Of a stretch of DNA of 64,000 nucleotides, positions 53,690 to 63,059 are shown one piece after another; position 1 is the first letter of the stretch; every line of letters starts with the position of its first letter. This DNA is from Pseudochrobactrum kiredjianiae. GTDB lineage: Bacteria; Pseudomonadota; Alphaproteobacteria; Rhizobiales; Rhizobiaceae. The stretch lies in NCBI RefSeq assembly GCF_030362795.1, contig NZ_JAUCBM010000013.1, positions 17,439 through 81,438 of the forward strand. Direction: 5' to 3'. The position numbers and the translations under genes are program-made. The notes under the pieces are model-generated. The model was given only the letters and a program-made list of their open reading frames with translations. It was not told the DNA's origin and made no database searches.

Positions 53690-54538
53690 CTAACTCGAGC
53701 TTTGCGAGCGGTGATAGGTCACCTGCGGATACGGAATATTGATATCACCATGCTCGAAAGCGGCTTTTACACGTTCTGTTGTCGTATTACTGACGCTGAA
53801 ATAATGGGAAGATTCTATCCAGTACCGGCAACTGATAACAACGGAGCTGTCAGCAAGCTGAGAGACAAAACAAACCGGCTCGGGTGTTTTCAGAACGCCT
53901 TTTTGATCGCTGATGATTGCCTTGATGATACCGAATGCTTTTTGCACATCGTCTTCATAGCCAATACCAACTTTAAAATCATGCATACGTACTTTATGGC
54001 GGCTGAAATTGGTAACCGGCGTATTCCAGAGCAAAGAATTTGGCGCCATGATGAAAAGCCCGTCATAGGTTTTCAGCTCCGTCGAGAATAATCCGATTTC
54101 TGTGACTGTTCCCGAAATAGTCCCTGCTGTGATTGATTCACCGACTTTAAACGGACGCAACACAAGCAGCATAATCCCTGCTGCGATATTTTGCAGCGTC
54201 CCTTGCAGAGCCAAGCCAATCGCCAGACCAACCGCACCTAAGGCGGCGAGAATTGACGCGGTCTGAATACCAAACTGCCCCAGCACCATCACCAGAACAA
54301 CAATCAGAATACCGTAGCGTACGGATGCGCTTAAAAAGCCGATCAGCGTATGATCAAAACCTTTCAATTTAGAAAGGGATTGGCGCGTCCACTTTTGCAA
54401 TGTACCGGCAATGATCCAACCAACGCATAAGATAATAATCGCACCGAGGGTCGATAAAGAATAACTTAAAACGAGATTGGATATCTGAAGGGCAAGGGCA
54501 TTCGTGCTTTGAATAAATTCTGCTGTTTGATCCTGCAT
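53690..54538 (-). CDS. Small-conductance mechanosensitive channel (MscS family)
   Basis: A 282-residue channel. Three N-terminal helices, the pore helix with Gly/Ala packing (SILAALGAVGLAIGLALQGT followed by LQNIAAGIMLL), then the cytoplasmic beta domain (FKVGESITAGTISGTVTEIG followed by LFSTELKTYDG, then IMAPNSLLWNTPVTNFSR) and the C-terminal PYPQVTYHR. It releases solutes on hypo-osmotic shock, complementing the osmoprotectant importer in this window. Confidence 0.92.
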   Translation of the reverse strand: MQDQTAEFIQSTNALALQISNLVLSYSLSTLGAIIILCVGWIIAGTLQKWTRQSLSKLKGFDHTLIGFLSASVRYGILIVVLVMVLGQFGIQTASILAALGAVGLAIGLALQGTLQNIAAGIMLLVLRPFKVGESITAGTISGTVTEIGLFSTELKTYDGLFIMAPNSLLWNTPVTNFSRHKVRMHDFKVGIGYEDDVQKAFGIIKAIISDQKGVLKTPEPVCFVSQLADSSVVISCRYWIESSHYFSVSNTTTERVKAAFEHGDINIPYPQVTYHRSQSSS

Positions 54539-54706
54539 TTTTCAACTTCAATTTTATCTTAATGATTGTAATGAAATGCCTAAATTAAACTCTAGACATA
54601 AACAAATTAGCGCTTTCATATATTTAGACAAGACGCAATAAACTGCTCTGTAAGAATTTCATACGCACAAAATAAAATTGCGACCTCTAATACCAAGGCG
54701 CCGGTT

Positions 54707-55042
54707 TTAACTGCTCACGGACCGCGAAAATAAATTGATAATCAGAACGCCAGCAATAATAAAACCTAAGCCAATCAAAGCAGGAAAATCCAGTTTTTGC
54801 TGATACCATATCCATGATATGGCCGTGATGAGTACGATCCCCATACCGGACCAGATGGCATAGACGATACCTGCAGGCATAACCCGCATCGGAAACGACA
54901 GAAGACCGAAAGCAGCCACATAGCCTGCAACCACAATCAAGCTGGGAACCAGTTTGGTAAAGCTTTCCGAGCGCGCCAACGCTGTTGTTGCAATCACCTC
55001 GGCAACGATGGCTGCGGTTAAAAAAATATAATTTTTCAGCAA
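54707..55042 (-). CDS. Small multidrug resistance (SMR) transporter
   Basis: About 111 residues with four helices, EmrE-like. The essential Glu is in AAIVAEVIATTALARSESFT; later motifs are PAGIVYAIWSGMGIVLITAI and LGFIIAGVLIINLFSRS. The start is probably TTG 55042, with GAGGTG just upstream giving the usual length; TTG 55054 would put that site inside the gene. It exports quaternary ammonium compounds or related cations by proton antiport. Confidence 0.9.
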   Translation of the reverse strand: MLKNYIFLTAAIVAEVIATTALARSESFTKLVPSLIVVAGYVAAFGLLSFPMRVMPAGIVYAIWSGMGIVLITAISWIWYQQKLDFPALIGLGFIIAGVLIINLFSRSVSS

Positions 55043-55187
55043 TGAACACCTCAAAAATGCGTTTTTATTCTTAAAGCATTTCCTGTTTATTTTGAATCAT
55101 TAAAAATACTTCGGAACAGTAAGAGGTCACAGCTTGTTATTTTGCAAACGACACCGCCTCATAGAAAACTAACATTATGGGGAAACT

Positions 55188-55265
55188 ATGCGTGATATTC
55201 CGCTGGCAATACTTACGATTATTACAATCACTGCCATTGTTATAATTTTGGCATTGCCATTTTAA
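55188..55265 (+). CDS. 25-residue hydrophobic membrane peptide
   Basis: ATG 55188, preceded by GGGGAA, opens a 25-codon frame: MRDIPLA, a hydrophobic helix of Ile/Leu/Thr/Val (ILTIITITAIVIILALPF) and stop TAA. It resembles small single-helix membrane proteins. It lies between the divergent SMR and autotransporter genes. No family is recognised; expression is unproven. The 215 bases up to the autotransporter are AT-rich leader without other features. Confidence 0.5.
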   Translation: MRDIPLAILTIITITAIVIILALPF

Positions 55266-55480
55266 AACAGGCCCGGTCAGAGGGCATTTCACTCAGCATC
55301 ATGCGGGAAAATATGGCATAAACAAATTTCAGTAAATTTAAATTTTTAAATAAGGATACATTGTAATTAGAAGTTTTTATAATAATATATATTTATATTA
55401 TTTGAATTAAATATGTTTGCATTATTCTTTCATCATACAATAATAATTCACATCACGGATATATTTCTTGAGGATGTGAC

Positions 55481-58400
55481 ATGGATATGATTTCCCGTAT
55501 AACAACGAAAAAAAACATCATAAAAAACAATATAAAATTACTTTCATTATCCACGATCGTCTTTCTTCTCAATTCCAATTCAATGTTTGCACAACCGATA
55601 ACGGCGCCGATTACCGTCGTTAATAACAATACGCCTACCCTCTATAATAACGAAATTATAGATATTGATGCGACCGGAACAGAAGCGATAAAGGTTGGAA
55701 ACAGCAAACTTTCTATTACGAATTCTGTTGTTACTTTAAAAAGCGATAAAACGACGATCAATATCAAAACAGCTAGTGATGTCACGATCTCAGGCGCAGA
55801 TGGCGCATCCAATACAGTCATATCAACGGCATCCTCAGGCCAAGCTATTGTCTTAAACGGGGCATCTACATTAACGATCGACGGCTTAAAGGTCATTGCC
55901 GCAGGTGATAGCAGTAGTGGAATTGGCGCGACCGCGTTTTCCGCTAATGGTGTCTACAACCAGGTTAACGCCACGCTCAATCTAAGTAACAGTCAAATTC
56001 ATACCGTTAATGTCCGCGCCCTTTCAGTCCGCGATAACAATGTCACGGCGAAAAATTTCAGCATAACGACAGGGCGTGATGAGGCTACGGGCGATCTGTC
56101 TTCTAAAAAACACTTATACGGAATAAATGCTGAGAGTAAGAATATCCTTAATTTAACGAATGGGGATATCAAGACGTGGACTGATGGCAGCAACGGCATT
56201 AATTTAACTATGGATGTCGATGACACCTCCGTAGAGCGCGCTAAAATCAATAATATCAATGTGACAACGCATGGCAATAATGCAACCGCCATAGATAACA
56301 TCAATACGCGCTCTGCTATTTATGGCGGAAAAATCCTTACATATGGCATTGGTGCTCATGGTATTGGTGCTAGCAATGGAGGCGTGAGCAGTTGGGCTCC
56401 ATCCCATGTGTCAGTTGCACAAATGCAAGTCACAACCAATGGTCGTCAGGCCTATGGTCTGGTTGCAACCACCAATTCAGACATACAGGCCAAAGGCATC
56501 AACATCACCACAACGGGTGAAAATGCGGCAGGTATTTTCAGTCAAGGTACTGGTAGTATTAATATCAGTGAAGGCAGCCAGATAATAACCAGCGGTGAAG
56601 GCGCGCACGGAGCTGCTGTTAATCTTGGATCTGAAGTCAACATAACGAACAGCTCGATCACTACAACCGGAACAAATGCTTCTGGCATCTATATGGCTGG
56701 TAATAATTTTGCAGATCGCAGTCTCCCGCCTGCGCCCGCTCCGCGTGTTCTTGATCCGGATCTCTTTCCAAGACCGACAACCCAAGAAACTGTAGATACA
56801 GAAGATACAGACAGAGCCGGTATATCTCACTCTAATAAAGTCACAATTACCGGCTCGACACTTGATGTAGCGAATGCCGCTGCACTCCGTATTCTTGGTG
56901 GCGAGAACAATACGCTCACGATTACAGGATCTACGATAAAAGCGGATCAGGGCGCAAACGCCCTGCTCTTTTCAAGTGACTTGTATAAAACTGAACATGA
57001 GGTTGGCATTGCCCAACTTAATGTCACTTCATCAAAGCTAAGTGGTGACGTGCTCGTAAATAGTGGAGAAGTGAATATTGATCTGACAAATAAATCCCAG
57101 TGGTCTGGCGCTGCAAGAATTGGCACAGATAATCAGGTTTTACACTCCCTCACATTAGACAGCGGCAGCACCTGGCTTATAACTGGGAATTCAACCATAT
57201 ATTCATTAGCCAATACCGGTGGCATTGCATTTTCCCCGTCGAATTCAAAATTCAAAAGTTTGACCGTTCAATCTGATTATAGCAGCAGTGGTGGCTTGTT
57301 TGCCATTAACACCAAACTTGGTGATGATAATTCTGAAACGGACACAATCATTTTCAACGGTGCGGTATCCGGCACCAATCAATTAGCAGTACGTAATGCT
57401 GGCGGAGTTGGTGCGCAAACGATTGACGGCATTAAAGTTATTGAGGTTGGTGCCCCTTCCGATGGTGTCTTTACACTTATCGGCGCCTATCGAAATCGTG
57501 GCGCAAATACTGTTGTTGCAGGCGCTTATACCTACAAGCTTTATCAAGGCAGTATCTCCGACCCAGCAGATAGCAGTTGGTATCTGCGCTCTGATCTCGA
57601 TGATGACAATTATCAGGCTGGCGTACCTGTTTATGAGGTCTATCCGCAGTTCCTGCTAGGGCTGAATACCATGCCAACCATGCAACAGCGCATTGGTAAT
57701 CGCTATTGGAGCTATGCTGGCATCCTGACACTCTCCCAAGGCGCGGATGCAATAGAGCCATACGCATCGGCAACTGAAGCAGGCGGCTTTACCCAAAGCA
57801 ATGGCGTTTGGGGGCGTATGGAGGGCTCACATACGAAGATGAAGCCAGACACTTCCACATCAGATGCAACCTATGATTATAATGCTTTCAAAATGCAGGC
57901 GGGTCTGGAGGGCATGCTGCATGAGAGTGAGCAAGGCAAACTGATCGGTGGCCTTACCGTTCATTATACGTATGGCACAGCTGATATTTGGTCACGCAAT
58001 GACTCTGATCTCGGGAGCGGCCGTATCAAAACAGATGGCTATGGCTTTGGAGGCACCCTAACCTGGTATAGTGACAATGGCTTTTACATTGACAATCAGG
58101 CGCAAGTCACATGGTACAGAAGCGACCTGAGTTATCAGGGTGGCCAGTCATCACTGACAGATGATAAAAATAATGGCTTCGGTTACGGCTTTTCGTCAGA
58201 AATCGGCAAACGCTTTACGCTGAATGACCACTGGTCGCTCACACCACAAGCTCAGCTTAATTACTCCAACGTCGATTTTGATAGTTTCACCGATGTTTTT
58301 GGTGCCGATGTCTCGCGTGAAAGAGCAGCAAGCTTACAAGCGCGTTTTGGTGTCAGCGCGGATTATCAAAATTCATGGCGCAATGAGCAAGGCGGCCTCA

Positions 58401-58651
58401 ACCGCAGTTCAGTCTATGGCGTTGCAAATCTGTATAATGAGTTTCTCAACGGTACCCGTGTTGATGTATCTTCAATACAAATGACCAACAAAAGCGACCG
58501 CCTTTGGGCTGGCATTGGCCTTGGCGGCTCCTATAACTGGCATGACGACAAATATTCGGTCTATGGTGAAGGCTTACTCAATACCAGCCTGAAAAATTTC
58601 GGTGACAGCTATGCTTATAAAGGCACTGTCGGTTTCAGGTTAAAGTGGTAA
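55481..58651 (+). CDS. Autotransporter (type Va) with pertactin-like passenger
   Basis: A 1056-residue surface protein. A long basic, extended-type signal peptide (residues 1-38) ends FLLNSNSMFAQ. The passenger (to about 730) is an Asn/Thr/Ser-rich beta-helix made of roughly 25-residue repeats (ITTTGENAAGIFSQGTGSIN; IITSGEGAHGAAVNLGSEVN; ITTTGTNASGIYMAGNN), with no cysteines seen. A Pro/Asp-rich insert (LPPAPAPRVLDPDLFPRPTT) interrupts it near residues 410-435. The linker QQRIGNRYWS precedes the 12-strand barrel, which starts about residue 775 (GVWGRMEGSHTKM) and ends YKGTVGFRLKW. It is convergent with a glycosyltransferase cluster. Likely an adhesin or surface factor. Confidence 0.93.
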   Translation: MDMISRITTKKNIIKNNIKLLSLSTIVFLLNSNSMFAQPITAPITVVNNNTPTLYNNEIIDIDATGTEAIKVGNSKLSITNSVVTLKSDKTTINIKTASDVTISGADGASNTVISTASSGQAIVLNGASTLTIDGLKVIAAGDSSSGIGATAFSANGVYNQVNATLNLSNSQIHTVNVRALSVRDNNVTAKNFSITTGRDEATGDLSSKKHLYGINAESKNILNLTNGDIKTWTDGSNGINLTMDVDDTSVERAKINNINVTTHGNNATAIDNINTRSAIYGGKILTYGIGAHGIGASNGGVSSWAPSHVSVAQMQVTTNGRQAYGLVATTNSDIQAKGINITTTGENAAGIFSQGTGSINISEGSQIITSGEGAHGAAVNLGSEVNITNSSITTTGTNASGIYMAGNNFADRSLPPAPAPRVLDPDLFPRPTTQETVDTEDTDRAGISHSNKVTITGSTLDVANAAALRILGGENNTLTITGSTIKADQGANALLFSSDLYKTEHEVGIAQLNVTSSKLSGDVLVNSGEVNIDLTNKSQWSGAARIGTDNQVLHSLTLDSGSTWLITGNSTIYSLANTGGIAFSPSNSKFKSLTVQSDYSSSGGLFAINTKLGDDNSETDTIIFNGAVSGTNQLAVRNAGGVGAQTIDGIKVIEVGAPSDGVFTLIGAYRNRGANTVVAGAYTYKLYQGSISDPADSSWYLRSDLDDDNYQAGVPVYEVYPQFLLGLNTMPTMQQRIGNRYWSYAGILTLSQGADAIEPYASATEAGGFTQSNGVWGRMEGSHTKMKPDTSTSDATYDYNAFKMQAGLEGMLHESEQGKLIGGLTVHYTYGTADIWSRNDSDLGSGRIKTDGYGFGGTLTWYSDNGFYIDNQAQVTWYRSDLSYQGGQSSLTDDKNNGFGYGFSSEIGKRFTLNDHWSLTPQAQLNYSNVDFDSFTDVFGADVSRERAASLQARFGVSADYQNSWRNEQGGLNRSSVYGVANLYNEFLNGTRVDVSSIQMTNKSDRLWAGIGLGGSYNWHDDKYSVYGEGLLNTSLKNFGDSYAYKGTVGFRLKW

Positions 58652-58665
58652 GCGAATACAAACAA

Positions 58666-58690
58666 TATGGCCAGCTAGAAGCTGGCCATA
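58666..58690. terminator. Hairpin downstream of the autotransporter
   Basis: TATGGCCAGCT / AGCTGGCCATA (58666-58676, 58680-58690), 11-base arms with a 3-base loop. A second weaker stem, CAAAAC-N4-GTTTTG followed by GTTTTTTG near 58727-58752, has the T-run and may be the true terminator. Confidence 0.6.
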
Positions 58691-58762
58691 AAACAGGGCT
58701 GAGAAATCGGCATAGCCTGGACCGTTTCAAAACAGCGGTTTTGGTTTTTTGAAATAGCTAGT

Positions 58763-59560
58763 TCAAGGCTTAAAGCTCACGCGCAACCAGCGTTTTTTGC
58801 TTGTTATTCTTGTCCATAATTTCGTCGGGCTAAGAATATGCGACGAACGATTATAGGAGCGAACAATTTCACGAACAACCAGACCAGGAAAAGATGGGCG
58901 GTGTTTATACTGCTTACGTAATGTTTTTCTATCAGCCTCGATCAGGCTTTCAAAACCCATTTGCTTACATATTGCCGGATAAATCTGGTAAATATTTAAA
59001 CTGGAAAACATCTCATATTGCGGATCAAACATGAGATTATCTACAGGAACTGAAATTTGCTGCATAAACTGCAACATACGTTTTGCGGCACTTCGCGAAA
59101 CGATATATCCGCCTGTACAGAGATGCTTGCTCAGCAAACGCGCATATTTGCAGTCCGTACCCTGAATTTTCTTAGATTCACCAAGCAAAATCACTGAATT
59201 AAAAGTTTCAATTTTTATAAGATCCGCGTCGGCTGGTATCCAGTCTGAATCGGATAAAATCTTTTGTGCCTGACCAGACAAAACAATATCATCTTCAAAT
59301 ACAGCTGCGTAGTCGTCCTCACCTTGAGCAATAATTTCAAGGCATTTTTTGTGGCTCAGAAAACAACCGATTTCCCCCGGAGGCATCGGAATTTCCCAAC
59401 GTCTAACGGGTGCGGTGACTGCATCAAGCTCTCCCTGACTAAGCAAGCGCCCATCGACAGCTGCTACACGTGTAAATGAAAGCCCTAAACGACCAAACTC
59501 GACATCCATCTGCGCCAAGCGATCTTTTGAGCGATCCAGATTAATAAGGTAGCACTTCAT
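58763..59560 (-). CDS. Glycosyltransferase family 25 protein (copy 1)
   Basis: A 265-residue GT25 (LPS-biosynthesis-type) enzyme. MKCYLINLDRSKDRLAQMDV at the start, FTRVAAVDG, WEIPMPPGEIGCFLSHKKCL, the DXD-like AAVFEDDIVLS and TGGYIVSRSAAKRMLQFM are family landmarks. GT25 enzymes add galactose or other sugars to lipooligosaccharide or proteins. It is very similar to the next gene (59727-60524), suggesting tandem duplication. Its 3' end faces the autotransporter. Confidence 0.92.
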   Translation of the reverse strand: MKCYLINLDRSKDRLAQMDVEFGRLGLSFTRVAAVDGRLLSQGELDAVTAPVRRWEIPMPPGEIGCFLSHKKCLEIIAQGEDDYAAVFEDDIVLSGQAQKILSDSDWIPADADLIKIETFNSVILLGESKKIQGTDCKYARLLSKHLCTGGYIVSRSAAKRMLQFMQQISVPVDNLMFDPQYEMFSSLNIYQIYPAICKQMGFESLIEADRKTLRKQYKHRPSFPGLVVREIVRSYNRSSHILSPTKLWTRITSKKRWLRVSFKP

Positions 59561-59726
59561 TCATACACCCAAAGCAACTCGGACTCATGCATTTATATGA
59601 ATAGTCCTACTCAATATGCATAAATATTAGCGAATATCTGTGCGCAAGCAAAATCAAATATCACGCCACCGTGATGCGGGTATCAATTTACCGTGGATAA
59701 CAATAAATCCATTAAAAAACAATATA

Positions 59727-60524
59727 TTAACGCTTAAATGGAACCTTCATCCAACGCGTAGAAGTCGTCCAGCGCGCCCAAATGTTACCTGGGCTAATAA
59801 TATGTGCGTTTCGTTTATATGGGCGCATCAGTTCACGACCAATCCACCCCAAAAGCGATGGTGTTTTTTTATGCTCAATTCTCAATTGCTGACGATCAGC
59901 TTCAATAAGACTGACGGTATCAATCTGCATGCACAAAGCCGGCATGATTTGATTAATCTTCAGCTGAGAAAACAATCTATACTTAGGATCATAAATTAAA
60001 TTATCAACCGGAACAGATATTTTATCCATATATTTTAAAATAAGCTTAGCAGAATTCCGGGAAACAATATAGCCTCCACAGCATAAATGCTTACTGCATA
60101 GCTTTGATAACTCATATTCCGTATTTTTAATTACAATGAAGTCTTTCAAAGCAACTAACATATCATTCGTGTCAATTTTAATAATATCGACACCTCTAGG
60201 TATCCAGTCAGTATTGCTTAAAAATTTTGTACATTCTTTTGAAAGCGTGACATCATCCTCGAAAATTGCAGCATATTCATCTTCGCCATGCGCGATAAGT
60301 TCGAGGCATTTTTTATGGCTTAAAAAGCAGCCAATCTCTGAGGCTGGCAGAGGAATTTCCCATATTTGCACAGAATCTACCAGTTTCGACAATTGCTCAG
60401 CTGTTAATGTTTTCCCATCAACAGCTGCAACACGCGTAAAGTTAAGATTATAGCTATCAAACTGCGCCTGCATTTTCGCAAGCCGATCTTCCGATCGATC
60501 AAGATTAATAAGATAGCATTTCAT
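59727..60524 (-). CDS. Glycosyltransferase family 25 protein (copy 2)
   Basis: From ATG 60524 the protein has 265 residues, the same as copy 1, and opens MKCYLINLDRSEDRLAKMQA. Conserved blocks: FTRVAAVDGKTLTAEQLSKL, WEIPLPASEIGCFLSHKKCL, YAAIFEDDVTLS, CGGYIVSRNSAKLILKYM and SVPVDNLIYDPKYRLFS. The frame extends seven codons upstream, but the chosen start matches the paralogue. Same strand as copies 1 and 3, and probably one operon with them. Confidence 0.92.
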   Translation of the reverse strand: MKCYLINLDRSEDRLAKMQAQFDSYNLNFTRVAAVDGKTLTAEQLSKLVDSVQIWEIPLPASEIGCFLSHKKCLELIAHGEDEYAAIFEDDVTLSKECTKFLSNTDWIPRGVDIIKIDTNDMLVALKDFIVIKNTEYELSKLCSKHLCCGGYIVSRNSAKLILKYMDKISVPVDNLIYDPKYRLFSQLKINQIMPALCMQIDTVSLIEADRQQLRIEHKKTPSLLGWIGRELMRPYKRNAHIISPGNIWARWTTSTRWMKVPFKR

Positions 60525-60568
60525 ATTCACATCCAAGTCCGGCACATATTTCTAAATGTGATTTAAAA

Positions 60569-61318
60569 TCATGCATTTAATATTTCATGCAAAGGACTGC
60601 CCTCAATAACAGGTCTGTTTTTTAATAATGAGTTATAAAGATGAACGCCATAAGTTCTTGGCGTTATAATATCCCTCATTTTCAACCCTTTTTCATACAA
60701 TAGATCCAGTTGTTTAAAATATACCGGATAAAAAGCATCAATTGGTCTGGCTTTCTCAGTAAGCCCAAGCTCTTTAACATAATGTGAAACCAATCTCGGC
60801 CCAATAGTTCCCCACTTGTGCTGCGAAACATGGATAGGAAAACCAATAGCCTTGCGTGTACGAGCATAGAGTGTTTTACGCTTTTTTCGCCATAAAGGAA
60901 TGAAATAGGGATCTTCTGCCGCAGACAATACATGCTGCAAAAATGCACTGTCATGCGGCGCATTCAGAACTGCATTGTTGATTGTTTCGTCATCTTCCCA
61001 GCCAAACGTATAGTCGTTCTCTGGAAATGGTTTCATACAATACATATCGCAATCGACATAAAGCCCCATACCTTCGCGTAACAGTCGATAGCGATATCGA
61101 TCAGCCGCTAAAGTCAGGCTACCAGTTCCTTTATGAAGGACAATCTCCTCTTCCTTCATTAGCTTACTGGCATCGAAGAGACGAACACCGTTCGGAGTAT
61201 CATCCGGCCGGCCATATGCATGCAAAACCACATCATGTCCATGGCGCAAAAATGAACGTAAACACGCTGTGTGAATTGGACCCAATTCTCGACCGATCCA
61301 TATGGTATTCACTATCAT
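60569..61318 (-). CDS. DXD-type glycosyltransferase (GT32-like)
   Basis: About 249 residues. VNTIWIGRELGPIHTACLRS and HGHDVVLHAYGRPDDTPNGV open it; the catalytic DXD is in LLREGMGLYVDCDMYCMKPF. The remainder (NNAVLNAPHDSAFLQHVLSA; GPRLVSHYVKELGL) is like capsular polysaccharide synthesis / GT32 mannosyl- or galactosyltransferases. It lies between GT25 copies 2 and 3. Acceptor and donor are unknown. TTG 61333 is an alternative start. Confidence 0.85.
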   Translation of the reverse strand: MIVNTIWIGRELGPIHTACLRSFLRHGHDVVLHAYGRPDDTPNGVRLFDASKLMKEEEIVLHKGTGSLTLAADRYRYRLLREGMGLYVDCDMYCMKPFPENDYTFGWEDDETINNAVLNAPHDSAFLQHVLSAAEDPYFIPLWRKKRKTLYARTRKAIGFPIHVSQHKWGTIGPRLVSHYVKELGLTEKARPIDAFYPVYFKQLDLLYEKGLKMRDIITPRTYGVHLYNSLLKNRPVIEGSPLHEILNA

Positions 61319-61371
61319 ATTTACATTACCCAATACGCGCTTAAGGAGCCAGAAATTCGCACACTCTAATT

Positions 61372-62154
61372 TTATTTGAATTCTATTTGTGATAATTTTT
61401 TTGTAAAAATTTTTAAATACATTTTATTCAGTATCCGCAAGGCTTCACGTTTGGCCTTCATAGAAAAAGAAAGCGGATTTTTTTTCAAAAACATTAGATT
61501 AGAGGATGAACGCAAACCTACTTCAGACACAAAAACCGGGTTTTCAATGCACAAACGGTCTTGCTGTATAACAAGGCCAGCATTCAATTGACGAACATTC
61601 AACGATTTCATAACATCAAAATGCGGATCAAATAAAAAATGATCTACCGGACAATTGATACCATGCGATGAAAGCTTCAGCAGTTTTTTAGCTGCAGATT
61701 TTGTGAGAATATAACCGGCAGATCCTGGTTGAAAATCAACAAGTTCCTCAGCTTTTCTATCTGAAAATTCAATCGATCCATATTTTTTTAATTTAACTGA
61801 GCAATTAAAGCTTTCAATACATAATATATCTATACCGCTTGGTAAATCTGAATAAGAAAAAATTTTATGTAGATCTTTCGAAATCAGAACATCATCTTCG
61901 AAGACAACACCACAGTTACTATCGCCATGAGCAATAATCTCCCAACACTTAATATGGCTCAGAAAACACGCAACTTCAGCATCATATAAGGTCGGCCAAT
62001 TGGTGCAATCCGTTTGCATACGCCCATAATCTTCTGCGCTATCTTTATCAATGGCAGCAATACGATTATGATGAATGCCGAACTTATCAAACTGGCTTTT
62101 TACGAATGCATAGCGGTCTTTTGAGCGATCTAAATTGATAACATAAGCCTGCAT
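61372..62154 (-). CDS. Glycosyltransferase family 25 protein (copy 3, divergent)
   Basis: A 260-residue GT25 enzyme, more diverged: MQAYVINLDRSKDRYAFVKS, HHNRIAAIDKDSAEDYG, AEVACFLSHIKCWEIIAHGD, GVVFEDDVLIS and SAGYILTKSAAKKLLKLS. It is first in the minus-strand cluster, so transcription probably starts in the AT-rich region to its right. Base composition is markedly AT-richer than in the core genes of the window, which suggests horizontal acquisition. Confidence 0.9.
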   Translation of the reverse strand: MQAYVINLDRSKDRYAFVKSQFDKFGIHHNRIAAIDKDSAEDYGRMQTDCTNWPTLYDAEVACFLSHIKCWEIIAHGDSNCGVVFEDDVLISKDLHKIFSYSDLPSGIDILCIESFNCSVKLKKYGSIEFSDRKAEELVDFQPGSAGYILTKSAAKKLLKLSSHGINCPVDHFLFDPHFDVMKSLNVRQLNAGLVIQQDRLCIENPVFVSEVGLRSSSNLMFLKKNPLSFSMKAKREALRILNKMYLKIFTKKLSQIEFK

Positions 62155-62729
62155 TGTAGCACTCTTCTTATTTTTATATTATTATATACACACAATCTAA
62201 AAATAATATCTAGTCAGTTAAAAAATAACTGCTTTTCAGAAACATACTGAATCTTACCCATTGCAATGCACTCCGCAAAATCACTTCTATAAAATATAAT
62301 GTAAAAAATTGTTATTAAACATAATGTCAATCACAGCCTGAGTGCAGGATTCAAATTATATGAAATGCTTTTCAGATTTTTATTTATTAAAATTTGCAAA
62401 TTTATCAAAGCACTAAAATCCTCTCCATTGTGTTTTAATCATCTAGAAGACTCCTAGACACAATCCAATCATGCGCTAATCATTTTGCATAAATATGATA
62501 ATTTTATAAATTATAATAAAAATATGTAACTATCATACACACATGCCGATCCTTATGTGTTGCTGACATATTCGTAATACTCACATTGATAAATCCACTT
62601 AAACAGTTCGGCGCGAGATCCTCGGTCATAAAATTAACAGAACGCCGCCGTTTAATATGGTTTTGCCTGTCAATAACAAATATCGGGCTTCAACAATGAT
62701 CAAGCTGCTATTTTTTCATCGCATCCAAC
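62155..62729. other. AT-rich non-coding region between GT cluster and IS
   Basis: About 575 bases, very AT-rich up to about 62600, without a supported gene. It should contain the promoter of the glycosyltransferase operon. The last 120 bases rise in GC and may be part of a locus interrupted by the insertion sequence. Confidence 0.4.
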
Positions 62730-62792
62730 TGACCTGCCACTGAGAATTTCCTCCAGAATGGATTAGAGTCCGGCCCGATAAAGGACGGACGA

Positions 62793-63059
62793 ATGAAGAA
62801 GCAGCGATTTACGGAAGAGCAGATTATTGCGGTGCTGAAGGAGCAGGAGGCAGGCATGAAGGTGGCCGACCTGTGCCGCAAGTATGGGATTTCGGACGCA
62901 ACATTTTATAACTGGAAAGCCAAATACGGCGGTATGGAGGTGTCCGAGGCGAAGCGCCTGAAGGCACTCGAAGAAGAGAACGCCAAGCTTAAGAAGCTGT
63001 TGGCCGAGCAGATGCTCGATGCCGCCGCACTCCGCGAGCTTCTCGCAAAAAAATGGTAG
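62793..63059 (+). CDS. IS3-family transposase OrfA
   Basis: An 88-residue protein with an N-terminal HTH ([40 protein letters not shown]) and a leucine-zipper-like C-terminal coiled coil ([20 protein letters not shown]). It binds the IS ends and multimerises. It ends LLAKKW over a run of seven A residues (63047-63053), the probable -1 frameshift site for making OrfAB. Confidence 0.95.
   Translation: MKKQRFTEEQIIAVLKEQEAGMKVADLCRKYGISDATFYNWKAKYGGMEVSEAKRLKALEEENAKLKKLLAEQMLDAAALRELLAKKW
63047..63053 (+). other. Slippery A7 frameshift site of the IS
   Basis: Seven consecutive A residues just before the orfA stop and overlapping the orfB ATG. A -1 slip joins the coiled-coil end of OrfA to the DDE domain of OrfB. 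Confidence 0.75.

Noticed and set aside
55642..56830. Repeats within the autotransporter as a possible CRISPR or tandem DNA array
   Set aside because: The periodicity is at the protein level only; the DNA repeats are too diverged and are explained by the beta-helix.
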